Below, piece after piece: positions 44,127-53,676 of a DNA stretch of 64,000 nucleotides. The notes beneath the pieces are model-generated. The model was given only the letters and a program-made list of their open reading frames with translations. It had not been told where the DNA came from and made no database searches. The stretch covers positions 434,001-498,000 of the forward strand of contig NZ_NSDM01000002.1 in assembly GCF_030852425.1 (NCBI RefSeq). The letters run 5' to 3'. This DNA comes from Saccharothrix longispora (GTDB taxonomy: Bacteria > Actinomycetota > Actinomycetes > Mycobacteriales > Pseudonocardiaceae). The position numbers and the translations under genes were made by a program. Positions within the stretch are counted from its first letter, which is position 1. The number at the start of each line of letters is the position of its first letter.

Positions 44127-45635
44127 ATGGACCCGGAACACGCGGTTCCCCTGCTGGAGGTTCGTGACGTCACCAAGTCGTTCGGCGCCGTCGCGGCGGT
44201 CCGCGGCGTGTCGTTCGCGCTGTTCGGCGGTGAGGTGCACGCGCTCGTCGGGGAGAACGGGGCCGGCAAGTCGACGATCGTGAAGGTGCTCGCGGGCGTG
44301 CACGAGCCGGACTCCGGCGAACTCCTGATCGGCGGGCGCGAGGTGCGGCCGGCCGGGCCGGCCGCCGCCCGGGACGCGGGCATCGCGGTCATCCACCAGG
44401 AGCCGACGTTGTTCCCCGACCTGTCGGTGGCCGAGAACATCTTCATGGGCCGCCAGCCGCTGCGCCGGTTCGGCCGGATCGACCGGGCGGCGATGCGGGC
44501 GGAGTCGATGCGGCTGTTCGAGCGGCTCGGCGTGCGGCTGGACCCGGATCGGCCCGCGCGCGGCCTGTCGATCGCGGACCAGCAGCTGGTGGAGGTGGCC
44601 AAGGCGCTGTCGCTGGACGCGCGGGTGCTGGTGATGGACGAGCCGACCGCCGCGCTGTCCGGGGTCGAGGTGGAGCGGCTGTTCGCCGTCGTCCGCGCGC
44701 TGTGCGCGCGGGGCGCGGCGGTGCTGTTCATCTCCCACCGGTTCGACGAGGTGTTCGAGCTGTGCCGACGGGTCACCGTCCTGCGGGACGGGGCCCGGGT
44801 GTCCACCGACCCGATCGCGGAGGTGACCCCGGACCTGGTGGTGCGGCGCATGGTCGGCCGCGACGTCTCGACGCTGTTCCCCGAGGAGGACGTCGAGCCC
44901 GGTGACGTCGTGCTGGAGGTCGACGGGCTGACCCGGCACGGCGTGTTCTCCGACGTCACGTTCTCGGTGCGCGCGGGCGAGGTCGTCGCGCTGGCCGGGT
45001 TGGTGGGCGCCGGGCGCAGCGAGGTGGTGCGCGCGGTGTTCGGCGTCGACCGCTACGACGCGGGCGAGGCGCGGGTCTCCGGGACGACGCTGCCGGTCGG
45101 CTCCCCCGCCGCCGCGGTCGCGGCGGGCGTCGCACTGGTCCCCGAGGACCGCCGCCGGCAGGGCCTGGTCATGGGGATGTCGATCGAGCGCAACGCGACG
45201 TTGACGCGGCTGCGGTCGCTGGCGCGGCTGGGCCTGCTCGGCGGGCGGGCCGAGCGGCGGGCCGCCCGGGAGTGGACCGAGCGACTGCGGGTGAAGTACG
45301 GGCGGCTGTCGGACGCCGTCGGCACGCTGTCGGGCGGCAACCAGCAGAAGGTGGTGCTGGCCAAGTGGCTGGCGACCGACCCGAAGGTGCTGATCGTCGA
45401 CGAGCCGACGCGGGGCGTAGACGTGGGCACGAAGGCCGAGGTGCACCGGTTGCTCTCGCGCCTGGCGGCCGAAGGCGTCGCGGTGCTCATGGTGTCGTCC
45501 GAGCTGCCCGAGGTGCTCGGCATGGCGGACCGGGTGCTGGTCCTGCACGAGGGGCGGGTCACCGCCGAGCTGTCCCGCGGGGAGGCGACCGAGGAGTCGG
45601 TCGTGTTCGCGGCCACCGGCCGGGGGGCGGCGTGA
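44127..45635 (+). CDS. rhaT: Rhamnose ABC importer, ATP-binding subunit (two ABC domains)
   Basis: The 502-residue protein has two fused ABC domains of the CUT2/RbsA type. The first has Walker [10 protein letters not shown], signature [15 protein letters not shown] and Walker [10 protein letters not shown]. The second has a degenerate Walker A (GLVGAGRSE), signature [15 protein letters not shown] and Walker [10 protein letters not shown]. It energises import through the two permeases encoded next. Rhamnose is inferred from the downstream mutarotase and catabolic genes under the same presumed regulator. Confidence 0.9.
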   Translation: MDPEHAVPLLEVRDVTKSFGAVAAVRGVSFALFGGEVHALVGENGAGKSTIVKVLAGVHEPDSGELLIGGREVRPAGPAAARDAGIAVIHQEPTLFPDLSVAENIFMGRQPLRRFGRIDRAAMRAESMRLFERLGVRLDPDRPARGLSIADQQLVEVAKALSLDARVLVMDEPTAALSGVEVERLFAVVRALCARGAAVLFISHRFDEVFELCRRVTVLRDGARVSTDPIAEVTPDLVVRRMVGRDVSTLFPEEDVEPGDVVLEVDGLTRHGVFSDVTFSVRAGEVVALAGLVGAGRSEVVRAVFGVDRYDAGEARVSGTTLPVGSPAAAVAAGVALVPEDRRRQGLVMGMSIERNATLTRLRSLARLGLLGGRAERRAAREWTERLRVKYGRLSDAVGTLSGGNQQKVVLAKWLATDPKVLIVDEPTRGVDVGTKAEVHRLLSRLAAEGVAVLMVSSELPEVLGMADRVLVLHEGRVTAELSRGEATEESVVFAATGRGAA

Positions 45636-46663
45636 GCGCCGAGCGGGTGGCGGACGCGCCCCGCGACGGCGGCACGCGGTTCGCGCACCGGCTGTGGGCG
45701 GCCCGCGAGTTCGGCGTCGTCGTGGCGCTCGCGCTGCTGGTCCTGGTCACCGTGCTGGACAACCCGGCTTTCGCGTCGCCGCAGAGCCTGCGGGACCTGC
45801 TGCTGGGCGCGGCGATCCTGGTGGTGCTGGCCGTCGGGCAGACCGTGGTGGTCGTGTCCCGCAACATCGACCTGTCGGTCGGCGCGGTGCTGGGGCTGTC
45901 CGCGTTCGCCACCGGCACGCTGCTCGGCTCCGCGCCCGGCACGCCGACCGCGCTCGTGGTGCTGGTGGGCGTGGGGCTCGGCGCGCTGTGCGGCGCGGTC
46001 AACGGCGCGCTGGTGGCCGCCGCGCGGGTGCCCGCCCTGGTGATCACGCTGGGCACCCTCCACGTCTTCCGCGGCGTGGACCACCGGTGGGCCGGCGGAC
46101 GGCAGGTCAACGCCTCCGACATGCCGCGCGACTTCCTGCGCCTGGGCACGTCGACCGTGCTCGGCGTGCCCGTCCTCGCGATCGTCGCGGTGGTCGTGGT
46201 GGTGGTCGTCGGGTACTGCCTGCGCTCCTACCGCGGTGGCCGGGAGCTGTACGCGATCGGCTCCGAACCGGCCGCCGCGCGGCTGGCGGGCATCCCGGTG
46301 GGGCGGCGGGTGTTCACCGCGTTCGTCGTCTGCGGCGCGCTGGCCGGGCTCGCGGGCGTGCTGTACGCGGCGCGCTTCGGCACCCTCGACGCCACCGCGG
46401 GCACCGGGATCGAGCTCCAGGTCGTCGCCGCGGCCGTGGTCGGCGGCGTGGCGATCTTCGGTGGCAGCGGGAGCGTGTACGGGGCCGCGCTCGGCGCGCT
46501 GCTGCTCACCACCATCGGCAGCTCGCTGGCGGTGCTGCGGATCGACCCGTTCTGGCAGCAGGCGGTCGTCGGCGCGCTGATCCTCGCCGCCATCGGCATC
46601 GACCGGCTGCTCGCGCTGCGCGCGGCGGACCGCTTGCGGGGGAGGTCGTCCCATGGCGCCTGA
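45632..46663 (+). CDS. rhaP: Rhamnose ABC importer permease 1
   Basis: The 343-residue CUT2 permease has about 9-10 hydrophobic segments and RbsC-family motifs: [55 protein letters not shown] and [19 protein letters not shown]. The GTG overlaps the ATPase stop by four bases. It forms the membrane channel with the second permease. Confidence 0.9.
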   Translation: MSAERVADAPRDGGTRFAHRLWAAREFGVVVALALLVLVTVLDNPAFASPQSLRDLLLGAAILVVLAVGQTVVVVSRNIDLSVGAVLGLSAFATGTLLGSAPGTPTALVVLVGVGLGALCGAVNGALVAAARVPALVITLGTLHVFRGVDHRWAGGRQVNASDMPRDFLRLGTSTVLGVPVLAIVAVVVVVVVGYCLRSYRGGRELYAIGSEPAAARLAGIPVGRRVFTAFVVCGALAGLAGVLYAARFGTLDATAGTGIELQVVAAAVVGGVAIFGGSGSVYGAALGALLLTTIGSSLAVLRIDPFWQQAVVGALILAAIGIDRLLALRAADRLRGRSSHGA

Positions 46664-47669
46664 GACCGAAGGCCCCGGAACCGGGCGCCGGGACGTGCTG
46701 CGGTCCGTCGTGGCCCGCTGGGACGTGCTGCTGCTGGTGGTGCTCGCGGCGGTCGCGGTGGCCGCCGGGGTGCTGGTGGACGGCTTCGCCAGTGGCCGCA
46801 ACTCCCAGTTCCTGCTGCTCGACGTGGTCGCCATCGCGCTGATCGCCCTGCCGCTGACGCTCATCGTGATCACCGGGGAGATCGACCTGTCGGTGGCCGC
46901 CACGCTCGGGCTGTGCAGCGCCGTGATGGGGCACCTGTGGGTGGCGGGCCTGTCGCTGGAGGTCGTCGTCGTGCTCACCGTGCTGCTGGGCGCGGTGCTC
47001 GGCGCGGTGAACGCCGTCTTCGTCACCGGGTTCGGGCTGCCCTCGCTGGCGGTGACCATCGGCACGCTGGCCGCCTACCGCGGTCTGGCGTTCGTGGTGC
47101 TCGGCGATCAGGCCGTGGCGGACTTCCCGGCCGGCTGGACCGGTGCGGCGAGCAGCACGGTCGCGGGCGGCGCCGTGCCGTGGGCGGTGGTGGCGACGCT
47201 GCTCTTGGCGGTCGTGTTCGGCGTCGTGCTGCACGCGACCCCGTTCGGCCGGTCCCTGTACGCGATGGGCGACAACGCCGAGGCTGCGACGTTCGCGGGT
47301 CTGCGGGTGGCCAGGGCGAAGTCCTGGCTGTTCGTCGTCTCCGGCGCGGTGTCCGGTCTCGCGGGCGTGTACTGGACGCTGCGGTTCGCCAGCGCCCGGG
47401 CGGACAACGCCGCCGGCCTGGAGCTGGCGGTGGTCGCCGCCGTCCTGCTCGGCGGTGTCTCGATCTTCGGCGGGCGCGGCACCCTGCTCGGGGTGCTGGC
47501 CGGGGTGCTGCTGCTCGGCGTCGTCCGCAACGCCCTCCAGCTCGCCGACGTCGCCGCCGACGCGCTCGACGTGGTCACCGGCGGCCTGCTCATCGCCTCG
47601 GTCGTGGTGCCCAACGCGGTCGGCCTCGGCCGAGCCCGGTGGCGGCGACGACGGCGGCGCACGGCCTGA
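46653..47669 (+). CDS. rhaQ: Rhamnose ABC importer permease 2
   Basis: The 338-residue CUT2 permease is homologous to the preceding one: LTLIVITGEIDLSVAATLGL, LPSLAVTIGTLAAYRG, GRSLYAMGDNAEAATFAGL, GGVSIFGGRGTLLGVLAG. Its ATG overlaps the upstream gene by 11 nt. Separate, non-identical permease genes are typical of rhamnose (RhaPQ) and autoinducer-2 importers, whereas ribose systems use one. Confidence 0.9.
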   Translation: MAPETEGPGTGRRDVLRSVVARWDVLLLVVLAAVAVAAGVLVDGFASGRNSQFLLLDVVAIALIALPLTLIVITGEIDLSVAATLGLCSAVMGHLWVAGLSLEVVVVLTVLLGAVLGAVNAVFVTGFGLPSLAVTIGTLAAYRGLAFVVLGDQAVADFPAGWTGAASSTVAGGAVPWAVVATLLLAVVFGVVLHATPFGRSLYAMGDNAEAATFAGLRVARAKSWLFVVSGAVSGLAGVYWTLRFASARADNAAGLELAVVAAVLLGGVSIFGGRGTLLGVLAGVLLLGVVRNALQLADVAADALDVVTGGLLIASVVVPNAVGLGRARWRRRRRRTA

Positions 47670-47716
47670 CCCGCTCTCGCACGACGACGAAGTCACCTGC
47701 CGAGAAAGGAAAGCCG

Positions 47717-48796
47717 ATGTCACAGCCCAAACGCGCCCTGCGCCTCGGCGTGATCGCGACCGCGGCGGCGGCCGTGCTGGTCACCGCCGCGTGCGGCGGC
47801 ACCACCCGGGGCTCCGGGGAGGACGCCCCCGCGCCCGGCCGGGCCACCGGCCAGGCCGACCCGGACGCGCCGCTGGTCGAGGGCCTCGACGTGGCGTTCC
47901 TGCCCAAGCAGGTGAACAACCCCTACTTCACCGTCTCCGACAACGGCGGCAAGAGCGCCGTCGAGGAGTTCAAGGGTTCCTACAAGGAGGTCGGCCCGTC
48001 CGAGGCGAGCGCCTCGTCGCAGGTCAGCTACATCAACACGCTGTCGCAGCAGGGCACCGACGTCATCGTGACCTCCGCCAACGACCCGAACGCGATCTGC
48101 GGCGCGCTCACCAGCGCGCGCCGGGCCGGCGCCAAGGTCGTCACGTTCGACTCGGACACCAAGCCCGAGTGCCGCGACGTGTTCGTCAACCAGGCGACCG
48201 GCGAGGGCATCGCGAAGACCCAGGTCGACCTGATCTCCGAGCAGATCGGCGGTGAGGGGAAGATCGCGATCCTGTCGGCGACGCCGAACGCCACCAACCA
48301 GAACGCCTGGATCGAGCTGATGCGCACCGAGCTGGCGAAGCCCGAGCACAGCGGGATCGAGCTGGTCACCGTCGCCTACGGCAACGACGAGGACCAGAAG
48401 TCGTTCCAGGAGACCCAGGGCCTCCTGCGGTCCTACCCGGACCTCGAGGGCATCGTCTCGCCCACCACGGTCGGCGTGGCCGCCGCGGCGCGCTACCTGT
48501 CCACCTCGGAGTACAAGGGCAAGGTCGCGCTGACCGGGCTCGGCACGCCGAACCAGATGCGCGAGTTCGTCAAGGACGGCACGGTGCGGTCCTTCGCCCT
48601 GTGGAAGCCGGCCGACCTGGGCTACCTGGCCGCCTACGCGGGCGCGGCGCTCGCGTCCGGGCGGATCACCGGCGCGGAGGGAGAGAAGTTCGAGGCGGGC
48701 AGGCTCGGCGAGTACACCGTCGGCGCCGACGGTGTCGTCGTGCTCGGGCCGCCCACGGTGTTCGACCAGGGCAACATCGACGAGTTCCGGTTCTGA
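47717..48796 (+). CDS. rhaS: Rhamnose-binding lipoprotein of the ABC importer
   Basis: The 359-residue periplasmic-binding-protein-like protein has a lipoprotein signal (lipobox VTAACGG, lipid-modified Cys at about 26). The fold is that of ribose/AI-2 binders: LDVAFLPKQVNNPYFTVSDNGG, GTDVIVTSANDPNA, KVVTFDSDTKPECRDVFVNQAT. It captures sugar outside the membrane. AGAAAGGA lies upstream of the ATG. Confidence 0.9.
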   Translation: MSQPKRALRLGVIATAAAAVLVTAACGGTTRGSGEDAPAPGRATGQADPDAPLVEGLDVAFLPKQVNNPYFTVSDNGGKSAVEEFKGSYKEVGPSEASASSQVSYINTLSQQGTDVIVTSANDPNAICGALTSARRAGAKVVTFDSDTKPECRDVFVNQATGEGIAKTQVDLISEQIGGEGKIAILSATPNATNQNAWIELMRTELAKPEHSGIELVTVAYGNDEDQKSFQETQGLLRSYPDLEGIVSPTTVGVAAAARYLSTSEYKGKVALTGLGTPNQMREFVKDGTVRSFALWKPADLGYLAAYAGAALASGRITGAEGEKFEAGRLGEYTVGADGVVVLGPPTVFDQGNIDEFRF

Positions 48797-48813
48797 GCGG
48801 GAAGGGGGCGATC

Positions 48814-49170
48814 GTGCACCGCGTGTGCTTCACCCTGCGGGTGGACCCGGCGAGGCTGGACGAGTACCGGGCGCGGCACGCCGACGTGTGGCCGGAGATG
48901 CTGGTGGCGCTGCGGGACGCGGGGTGGCGGTCCTACACGCTCCACCTGGCCGAGGACGGTCTGCTGGTGGGCGTGCTGGAGACCGACGACCTCGCGGCCG
49001 CGCAGGCGGCGATGGAGGCCACCGAGGTGAACCGGCGCTGGCAGGCCGGGATGGCCGAGTTCTTCCCGGACCTCGCGGACGGCCGCGCGGACCGCGGGCT
49101 GCGGGTGCTGGAGGAGGTGTTCGACCTGGACGCCCAATTGGCCCGGCACGGCGAGGCGACGACGTCCTGA
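48814..49170 (+). CDS. rhaM: L-rhamnose mutarotase
   Basis: The 118-residue protein matches the RhaM/RhaU mutarotase family: RVCFTLRVDPARLDEYRARHADVWPEML with the catalytic His, then WRSYTLHLAEDGLLVGVLE and the Trp-rich VNRRWQAGMAEFF. It interconverts alpha and beta L-rhamnose. The GTG lies 17 nt after the binding-protein gene in the same operon. Its presence is the best single evidence that the importer handles L-rhamnose. Confidence 0.92.
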   Translation: MHRVCFTLRVDPARLDEYRARHADVWPEMLVALRDAGWRSYTLHLAEDGLLVGVLETDDLAAAQAAMEATEVNRRWQAGMAEFFPDLADGRADRGLRVLEEVFDLDAQLARHGEATTS

Positions 49171-49192
49171 CGGCGGGCGGTGCCGGTCGCGG

Positions 49193-50224
49193 TCAGCCGA
49201 TCGCGCCCGGCGGACGGGTGCGGGTCGACTCGCGCACGACCAGCTCCGGTTCGAACACGCGGCGCTGGTGGACGTGACCGCCGGGGTTGCGGGCCTCGTC
49301 CAGCAGCAGTTCCGCCGCCGTGCGCCCGAGGAGTTGGCGGGGCTGGGCCACCGAGGTCAGCGGGACCGCCGCGGCGGCGGCGAACTCGATGTCGTCGTAG
49401 CCGACGATGGCCAGGTCGTCGGGCACGCGCAGGCCGAGGCGCACGGCCTGCTGGAGCAGCCCCAGCGCGAGCATGTCGTTGGCGCAGAAGGCGGCCGTGG
49501 GGCGGCGGGCGGCGGGCAGGCCGGCCAGGCGCTGTCCCGCGCGCCTGCCCTCGGCGACGTCCAGCCGGTCCGTCTCCAGCACGGTGAGCGACTCGGCGTC
49601 GGCGCCGGCGCGGACGAGGGCCTGTCGGGCGCCCGAAATCCGGTCGGCGACCTGGCCGATGGTGCGGGGGCCGCCGACGAAGGCGATGCGGCGGTGGCCG
49701 GTGTCGAGCAGGTGCGAGACGGCGAGGTCGCCGCCGAGCACGTCGTCGACCGACACCGAGCACTGGTCCGGCCCCGCGCCCCGGTCGACGACCACGACGG
49801 GCGTGCCCCGGCCCGTCAGCGCGGCGATGCGCGGGTCGTCCTCCTGGACGGGGGTGATGAGGATGCCCTCGACCCGCTGCTGCTCCAGCAGGTCGAGGTA
49901 GTGGTGCTGGCGGGCGCGGTCCTCGCCCCCGTCGCACAGGAACAGCGCGAGCCCGGCCTCGTCGGCGACCCGCTGCGCGCCCGCGGCCACGTCGGTGAAG
50001 AACGGGTTGCGGGTGTCGAGGACGACGTAGGCGAGGGTGCGGCTGGTGCCGCCGCGCAGCTGCCTGGCCGACTCGTTGCGCACGAAGCCCAGTTCGGCGA
50101 TCGCGTCCAGCACCCGCCGACGGGTCCGCTCGGACACCATCTCGGGGCGGTTGAGGACGTTCGACACGGTGCCCAGCGCGACCCCGGCGCGCGCGGCGAC
50201 GTCCTTCATGCTCGGTGCCGACAC
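49193..50224 (-). CDS. LacI-family regulator of the rhamnose regulon
   Basis: The 343-residue protein has the LacI helix-turn-helix (MKDVAARAGVALGTVSNVLNRPEMV) with its hinge helix. A periplasmic-binding-like effector domain ends in RVFEPELVVRESTR. The GTG at 50224 has GAGGGAGG a few bases upstream, which decides it over an ATG 15 nt downstream that has no such site. It lies between the transporter operon and the divergent catabolic operon. TGAAACGT-type operator candidates flank both, so it probably represses both until rhamnose or a derivative binds. Confidence 0.88.
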   Translation of the reverse strand: MSAPSMKDVAARAGVALGTVSNVLNRPEMVSERTRRRVLDAIAELGFVRNESARQLRGGTSRTLAYVVLDTRNPFFTDVAAGAQRVADEAGLALFLCDGGEDRARQHHYLDLLEQQRVEGILITPVQEDDPRIAALTGRGTPVVVVDRGAGPDQCSVSVDDVLGGDLAVSHLLDTGHRRIAFVGGPRTIGQVADRISGARQALVRAGADAESLTVLETDRLDVAEGRRAGQRLAGLPAARRPTAAFCANDMLALGLLQQAVRLGLRVPDDLAIVGYDDIEFAAAAAVPLTSVAQPRQLLGRTAAELLLDEARNPGGHVHQRRVFEPELVVRESTRTRPPGAIG

Positions 50225-50260
50225 CGCGTCCCTCCCTCTCCGGTCCGCACGGGTGCGGGC

Positions 50261-50272
50261 TGAAACGTCCAA
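50261..50272. promoter_or_regulatory. Candidate LacI autoregulatory operator
   Basis: TGAAACGTCCAA shares its first eight bases with the site at 50351-50362. It lies 36 nt upstream of the LacI gene start in the divergent spacer. Confidence 0.5.
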
Positions 50273-50350
50273 CCAACCGGTGGTCGCAGGAGCCTAGCAG
50301 CAGGAATGGAGGGCGCTCGGCAACACGGGGATCTTCGGACGACCCTGTTG

Positions 50351-50362
50351 TGAAACGTTCCA
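50351..50362. promoter_or_regulatory. Candidate LacI operator of the rhaI operon
   Basis: TGAAACGTTCCA has a symmetric AACGTT core and arms TGA/CCA with one mismatch. It lies 52 nt before rhaI. Confidence 0.6.
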
Positions 50363-50414
50363 AAGGCGGCTACCGTCCGTGTGGCCGGTACCCCGCGGTC
50401 GAGAGGAACTACGC

Positions 50415-51590
50415 GTGACGTCCCCACAGGAGACCCCACCGGAGGCCCTGGCCGGCCTCGACGGTTTCACGATCGAGGTGCCCAGCTGGGCGTACGGGAA
50501 CTCCGGCACCCGCTTCAAGGTGTTCACCACGCCGGGTACCCCGCGTGACCCGTTCGAGAAGATCGCCGACGCCGCGCGGGTGCACGCGCTGACCGGCCTC
50601 GCGCCGCGCGTGTCGCTGCACGTCCCGTGGGACCGGGTCGACGACTACGAGCGGCTGCGCGAGCACGCCGCCGACCTCGGCGTGCGGATCGGCGGGATCA
50701 ACTCGAACCTGTTCCAGGACGACGACTACAGGCTCGGCTCCCTGACGCACACCGACGACCGCGTGCGCGCCAAGGCCGTGGCCCACCACCTCGACTGCAT
50801 CGACGTCATGCGCGCGACCGGCTCGACCGACCTCAAGCTCTGGCTGCCCGACGGCACGAACTACGCCGGCCAGGACTCGTTGCGCGGCAGGCAGGACCGG
50901 CTGGCCGACTCGCTGCGGCGGATCTACGAGGCGCTGGACCCCGAGCACCGCCTGCTGGTCGAGTACAAGTTCTTCGAGCCCTACTTCTACTCGATGGACA
51001 TCCCCGACTGGGGCACCGCGCTGCTGCACTGCCAGGCGTTGGGCGAGCGCGCGCAGGTCGTGCTGGACACCGGGCACCACGCGCCGGGCACGAACATCGA
51101 GTTCATCGTGATGCAGCTGCTGCGGGCCGGGCGGCTGGGCGCGTTCGACCTCAACTCCCGCTACTACGCCGACGACGACCTGATCGTCGGGTCGGCCGAC
51201 CCGTTCCAGCTGTTCCGGATCATGGTCGAGATCGTCTCGCAGGACGCGCACCTCCCCGGGTCGGGCGTCAACTTCATGCTCGACCAGTGCCACAACATCG
51301 AGGACAAGGTGGCGGGTCAGATCCGCTCGGTCCTCAACGTCGAGCAGGCCCTGGCGAAGGCCCTGCTGGTCGACACCGCGGCGCTGGACGAGGCCCGGCT
51401 GGCGGGCGACGTGCTCGGCGCGCACGACGTGCTGATGGACGCCTTCCACACCGACGTGCGCGGCGCGCTCGCCGACCGCCGCGAGGCCAGGGGCCTGCCC
51501 CGCGACCCGATGGCCGCCTACCGCGCCTCCGGCTACGCCGCGGAGATCGCCGCCGAGCGCGTCGGCGGCACCCAGGCCGGCTGGTCCTGA
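50415..51590 (+). CDS. rhaI: L-rhamnose isomerase, RhaI type
   Basis: The 391-residue protein belongs to the xylose-isomerase-fold rhamnose isomerases of the Pseudomonas stutzeri/rhizobial kind. Metal-ligand segments are LLVEYKFFEPYF (Glu), QVVLDTGHHAPGTNIE (Asp, His) and FDLNSRYYADDDLIVGSADP (Asp). It converts L-rhamnose to L-rhamnulose. GAGAGGA precedes the GTG. It heads a three-gene catabolic operon divergent from the LacI gene. Confidence 0.93.
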   Translation: MTSPQETPPEALAGLDGFTIEVPSWAYGNSGTRFKVFTTPGTPRDPFEKIADAARVHALTGLAPRVSLHVPWDRVDDYERLREHAADLGVRIGGINSNLFQDDDYRLGSLTHTDDRVRAKAVAHHLDCIDVMRATGSTDLKLWLPDGTNYAGQDSLRGRQDRLADSLRRIYEALDPEHRLLVEYKFFEPYFYSMDIPDWGTALLHCQALGERAQVVLDTGHHAPGTNIEFIVMQLLRAGRLGAFDLNSRYYADDDLIVGSADPFQLFRIMVEIVSQDAHLPGSGVNFMLDQCHNIEDKVAGQIRSVLNVEQALAKALLVDTAALDEARLAGDVLGAHDVLMDAFHTDVRGALADRREARGLPRDPMAAYRASGYAAEIAAERVGGTQAGWS

Positions 51591-51621
51591 CCACCTCCCC
51601 CTCCCCGAGGAGCCCCACCGC

Positions 51622-53676
51622 ATGACCGACAACACGACCGCGCCCGACGACACCGCGGCGCGGCTGGTCGAGCGCTCGAACCGGCTGGGCGCCGACCCGC
51701 GCAACACCAACTACGCCGGGGGCAACACCTCCGCCAAGGGCGTCGGCCGCGACCCGGTCACCGGGAAGCCGGTCGACCTGCTCTGGGTGAAGGGCTCGGG
51801 CGGCGACCTGGGCACGCTCACCCCGGCCGGGCTGGCCGTGCTGCGCCTGGACCGGCTGCGCGCGCTGGTGGACGTCTACCCCGGCGTGGAGCGCGAGGAC
51901 GAGATGGTCGCCGCGTTCGACCACTGCCTGCACGGCGGGGGCGGCGCGGCCCCGTCGATCGACACCGCCATGCACGGCCTGGTCGACGCGCCGCACGTCG
52001 ACCACCTGCACCCGGACTCCGGCATCGCCCTGGCCACCGCCGCGGACGGGGAGGAGCTGACGCGGCGGTGCTTCGGCGAGCGGGTCGTCTGGGTGCCGTG
52101 GCGTCGTCCCGGTTTCCAGCTCGGGCTGGACATCGCGGCGATCAAGGCGGCGAACCCGCAGGCGATCGGGTGCGTGCTGGGCGGGCACGGCATCACCGCG
52201 TGGGGCGGCACGTCCGAGGAGTGCGAGGCCAACTCGCTGGGGATCATCCGCACGGCGGAGGCGTTCCTGGCCGAGCACGGCGTCCCCGAGCCGTTCGGCG
52301 CGGTCGTGCCGGGCAACGAGCCGCTGCCCGAGGTCGAGCGCCGGGCCAAGGCCGCCGCGATCCTCCCCGCGGTCCGCGGCCTGGTCTCCACCGACCACCC
52401 CCGGGTCGGCCACTACACCGACACCGACGTCGTGCTGGACTTCCTGTCCCGCGAGAAGCTCGGGCCGCTGGCCGCGCTGGGCACGTCGTGCCCGGACCAC
52501 TTCCTGCGCACCAAGGTCACGCCCCTGGTGGTCGACCTGCCCGGCACGGCGAGCGTGGACGAGATCACCGCGCGGCTGCGGGAGCTGCACGCCGCCTACC
52601 GCGAGGACTACCGCGCCTACTACGAGCGGCACGCCGGCCCGGACTCGCCCGCGATGCGCGGCGCCGACCCGGCGATCGTGCTGGTGCCGGGCGTGGGCAT
52701 GTTCTCCTTCGGCCGCGCCAAGCAGACCGCGCGGGTGGCGGGCGAGTTCTACGTCAACGCGATCAACGTCATGCGCGGCGCGGAGTCGGTGTCGACCTAC
52801 CGGCCGATCCCGGAGTCGGAGAAGTTCCGCATCGAGTACTGGGCCCTGGAAGAGGCCAAGCTGGCCCGGATGCCCGAGCCGAAGCCGCTGGCCGCGCGCG
52901 TCGCGCTGGTCACCGGCGCGGCCTCGGGCATCGGGAAGGCCATCGCCGAGCGGCTGGCCGCCGAGGGCGCGTGCGTGGTCGTCGCCGACCTCGACGCGGT
53001 CAAGGCGTCCGAGGTGGCCGCCGGGATCGGCAGCGCCGACGTGGCGATCGGCGTGGGCGCGGACGTGTCCGACGAGGACGCCGTGGAGCGGGCCTTCGCC
53101 GAGGCCGTGCTCGCCTTCGGCGGCGTGGACCTGGTGGTGAACAACGCCGGGTTGTCGATCTCGAAGCCGCTGCTGGAGACCACCGTGCGCGACTGGGACC
53201 TCCAGCACGACGTGATGGCGAAGGGCTCGTTCCTCGTCTCGCGGGCCGCCGCGCGCGTGATGGTCGAGCAGGGCATGGGCGGCGACGTCGTCTACATCTC
53301 CAGCAAGAACGGCGTGTTCGCCGGACCGAACAACGTCGCCTACGGCGCCACCAAGGCCGACCAGGCCCACCAGGTGCGCCTGCTGGCCGCCGAACTGGGT
53401 CCGCACGGCATCCGCGTCAACGGGGTCAACCCGGACGGCGTGGTGCGCGGCTCCGGCATCTTCGCCGGCGGCTGGGGCGCCCAGCGCGCCGCCGTCTACG
53501 GGGTGAAGGAGGAGGAGTTGGGCGCCTACTACGCCAAGCGCACCCTGCTGGGCCGCGAGGTGCTGCCCGAGCACGTGGCCGCCGCGGTCTTCGCGCTCAC
53601 CGGCGGCGACCTGTCCCGGACCACCGGGCTGCACGTGCCGGTCGACTCCGGCGTCGCCGCCGCGTTCCTGCGATGA
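51622..53676 (+). CDS. rhaEW: Bifunctional rhamnulose-1-phosphate aldolase/lactaldehyde dehydrogenase
   Basis: The 684-residue fusion has an N-terminal class II aldolase domain (about 1-420; GGNTSAKG, DHLHPDSGIALATA with zinc-ligand histidines, LGGHGITAWG). The C-terminal short-chain dehydrogenase has the NAD motif VTGAASGIG near 431 and the catalytic Ser, Tyr and Lys in VVYISSKNG and AYGATKADQ. It cleaves rhamnulose 1-phosphate to dihydroxyacetone phosphate and L-lactaldehyde, and probably oxidises or reduces the lactaldehyde. Full length for the family. Confidence 0.92.
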   Translation: MTDNTTAPDDTAARLVERSNRLGADPRNTNYAGGNTSAKGVGRDPVTGKPVDLLWVKGSGGDLGTLTPAGLAVLRLDRLRALVDVYPGVEREDEMVAAFDHCLHGGGGAAPSIDTAMHGLVDAPHVDHLHPDSGIALATAADGEELTRRCFGERVVWVPWRRPGFQLGLDIAAIKAANPQAIGCVLGGHGITAWGGTSEECEANSLGIIRTAEAFLAEHGVPEPFGAVVPGNEPLPEVERRAKAAAILPAVRGLVSTDHPRVGHYTDTDVVLDFLSREKLGPLAALGTSCPDHFLRTKVTPLVVDLPGTASVDEITARLRELHAAYREDYRAYYERHAGPDSPAMRGADPAIVLVPGVGMFSFGRAKQTARVAGEFYVNAINVMRGAESVSTYRPIPESEKFRIEYWALEEAKLARMPEPKPLAARVALVTGAASGIGKAIAERLAAEGACVVVADLDAVKASEVAAGIGSADVAIGVGADVSDEDAVERAFAEAVLAFGGVDLVVNNAGLSISKPLLETTVRDWDLQHDVMAKGSFLVSRAAARVMVEQGMGGDVVYISSKNGVFAGPNNVAYGATKADQAHQVRLLAAELGPHGIRVNGVNPDGVVRGSGIFAGGWGAQRAAVYGVKEEELGAYYAKRTLLGREVLPEHVAAAVFALTGGDLSRTTGLHVPVDSGVAAAFLR

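Noticed and set aside
45053..47065. 670-codon minus-strand open frame opposite the rhamnose permeases
   Set aside because: The Ser/Thr/Ala-rich translation mirrors membrane-protein codons on the other strand; there is no domain and no start signal.
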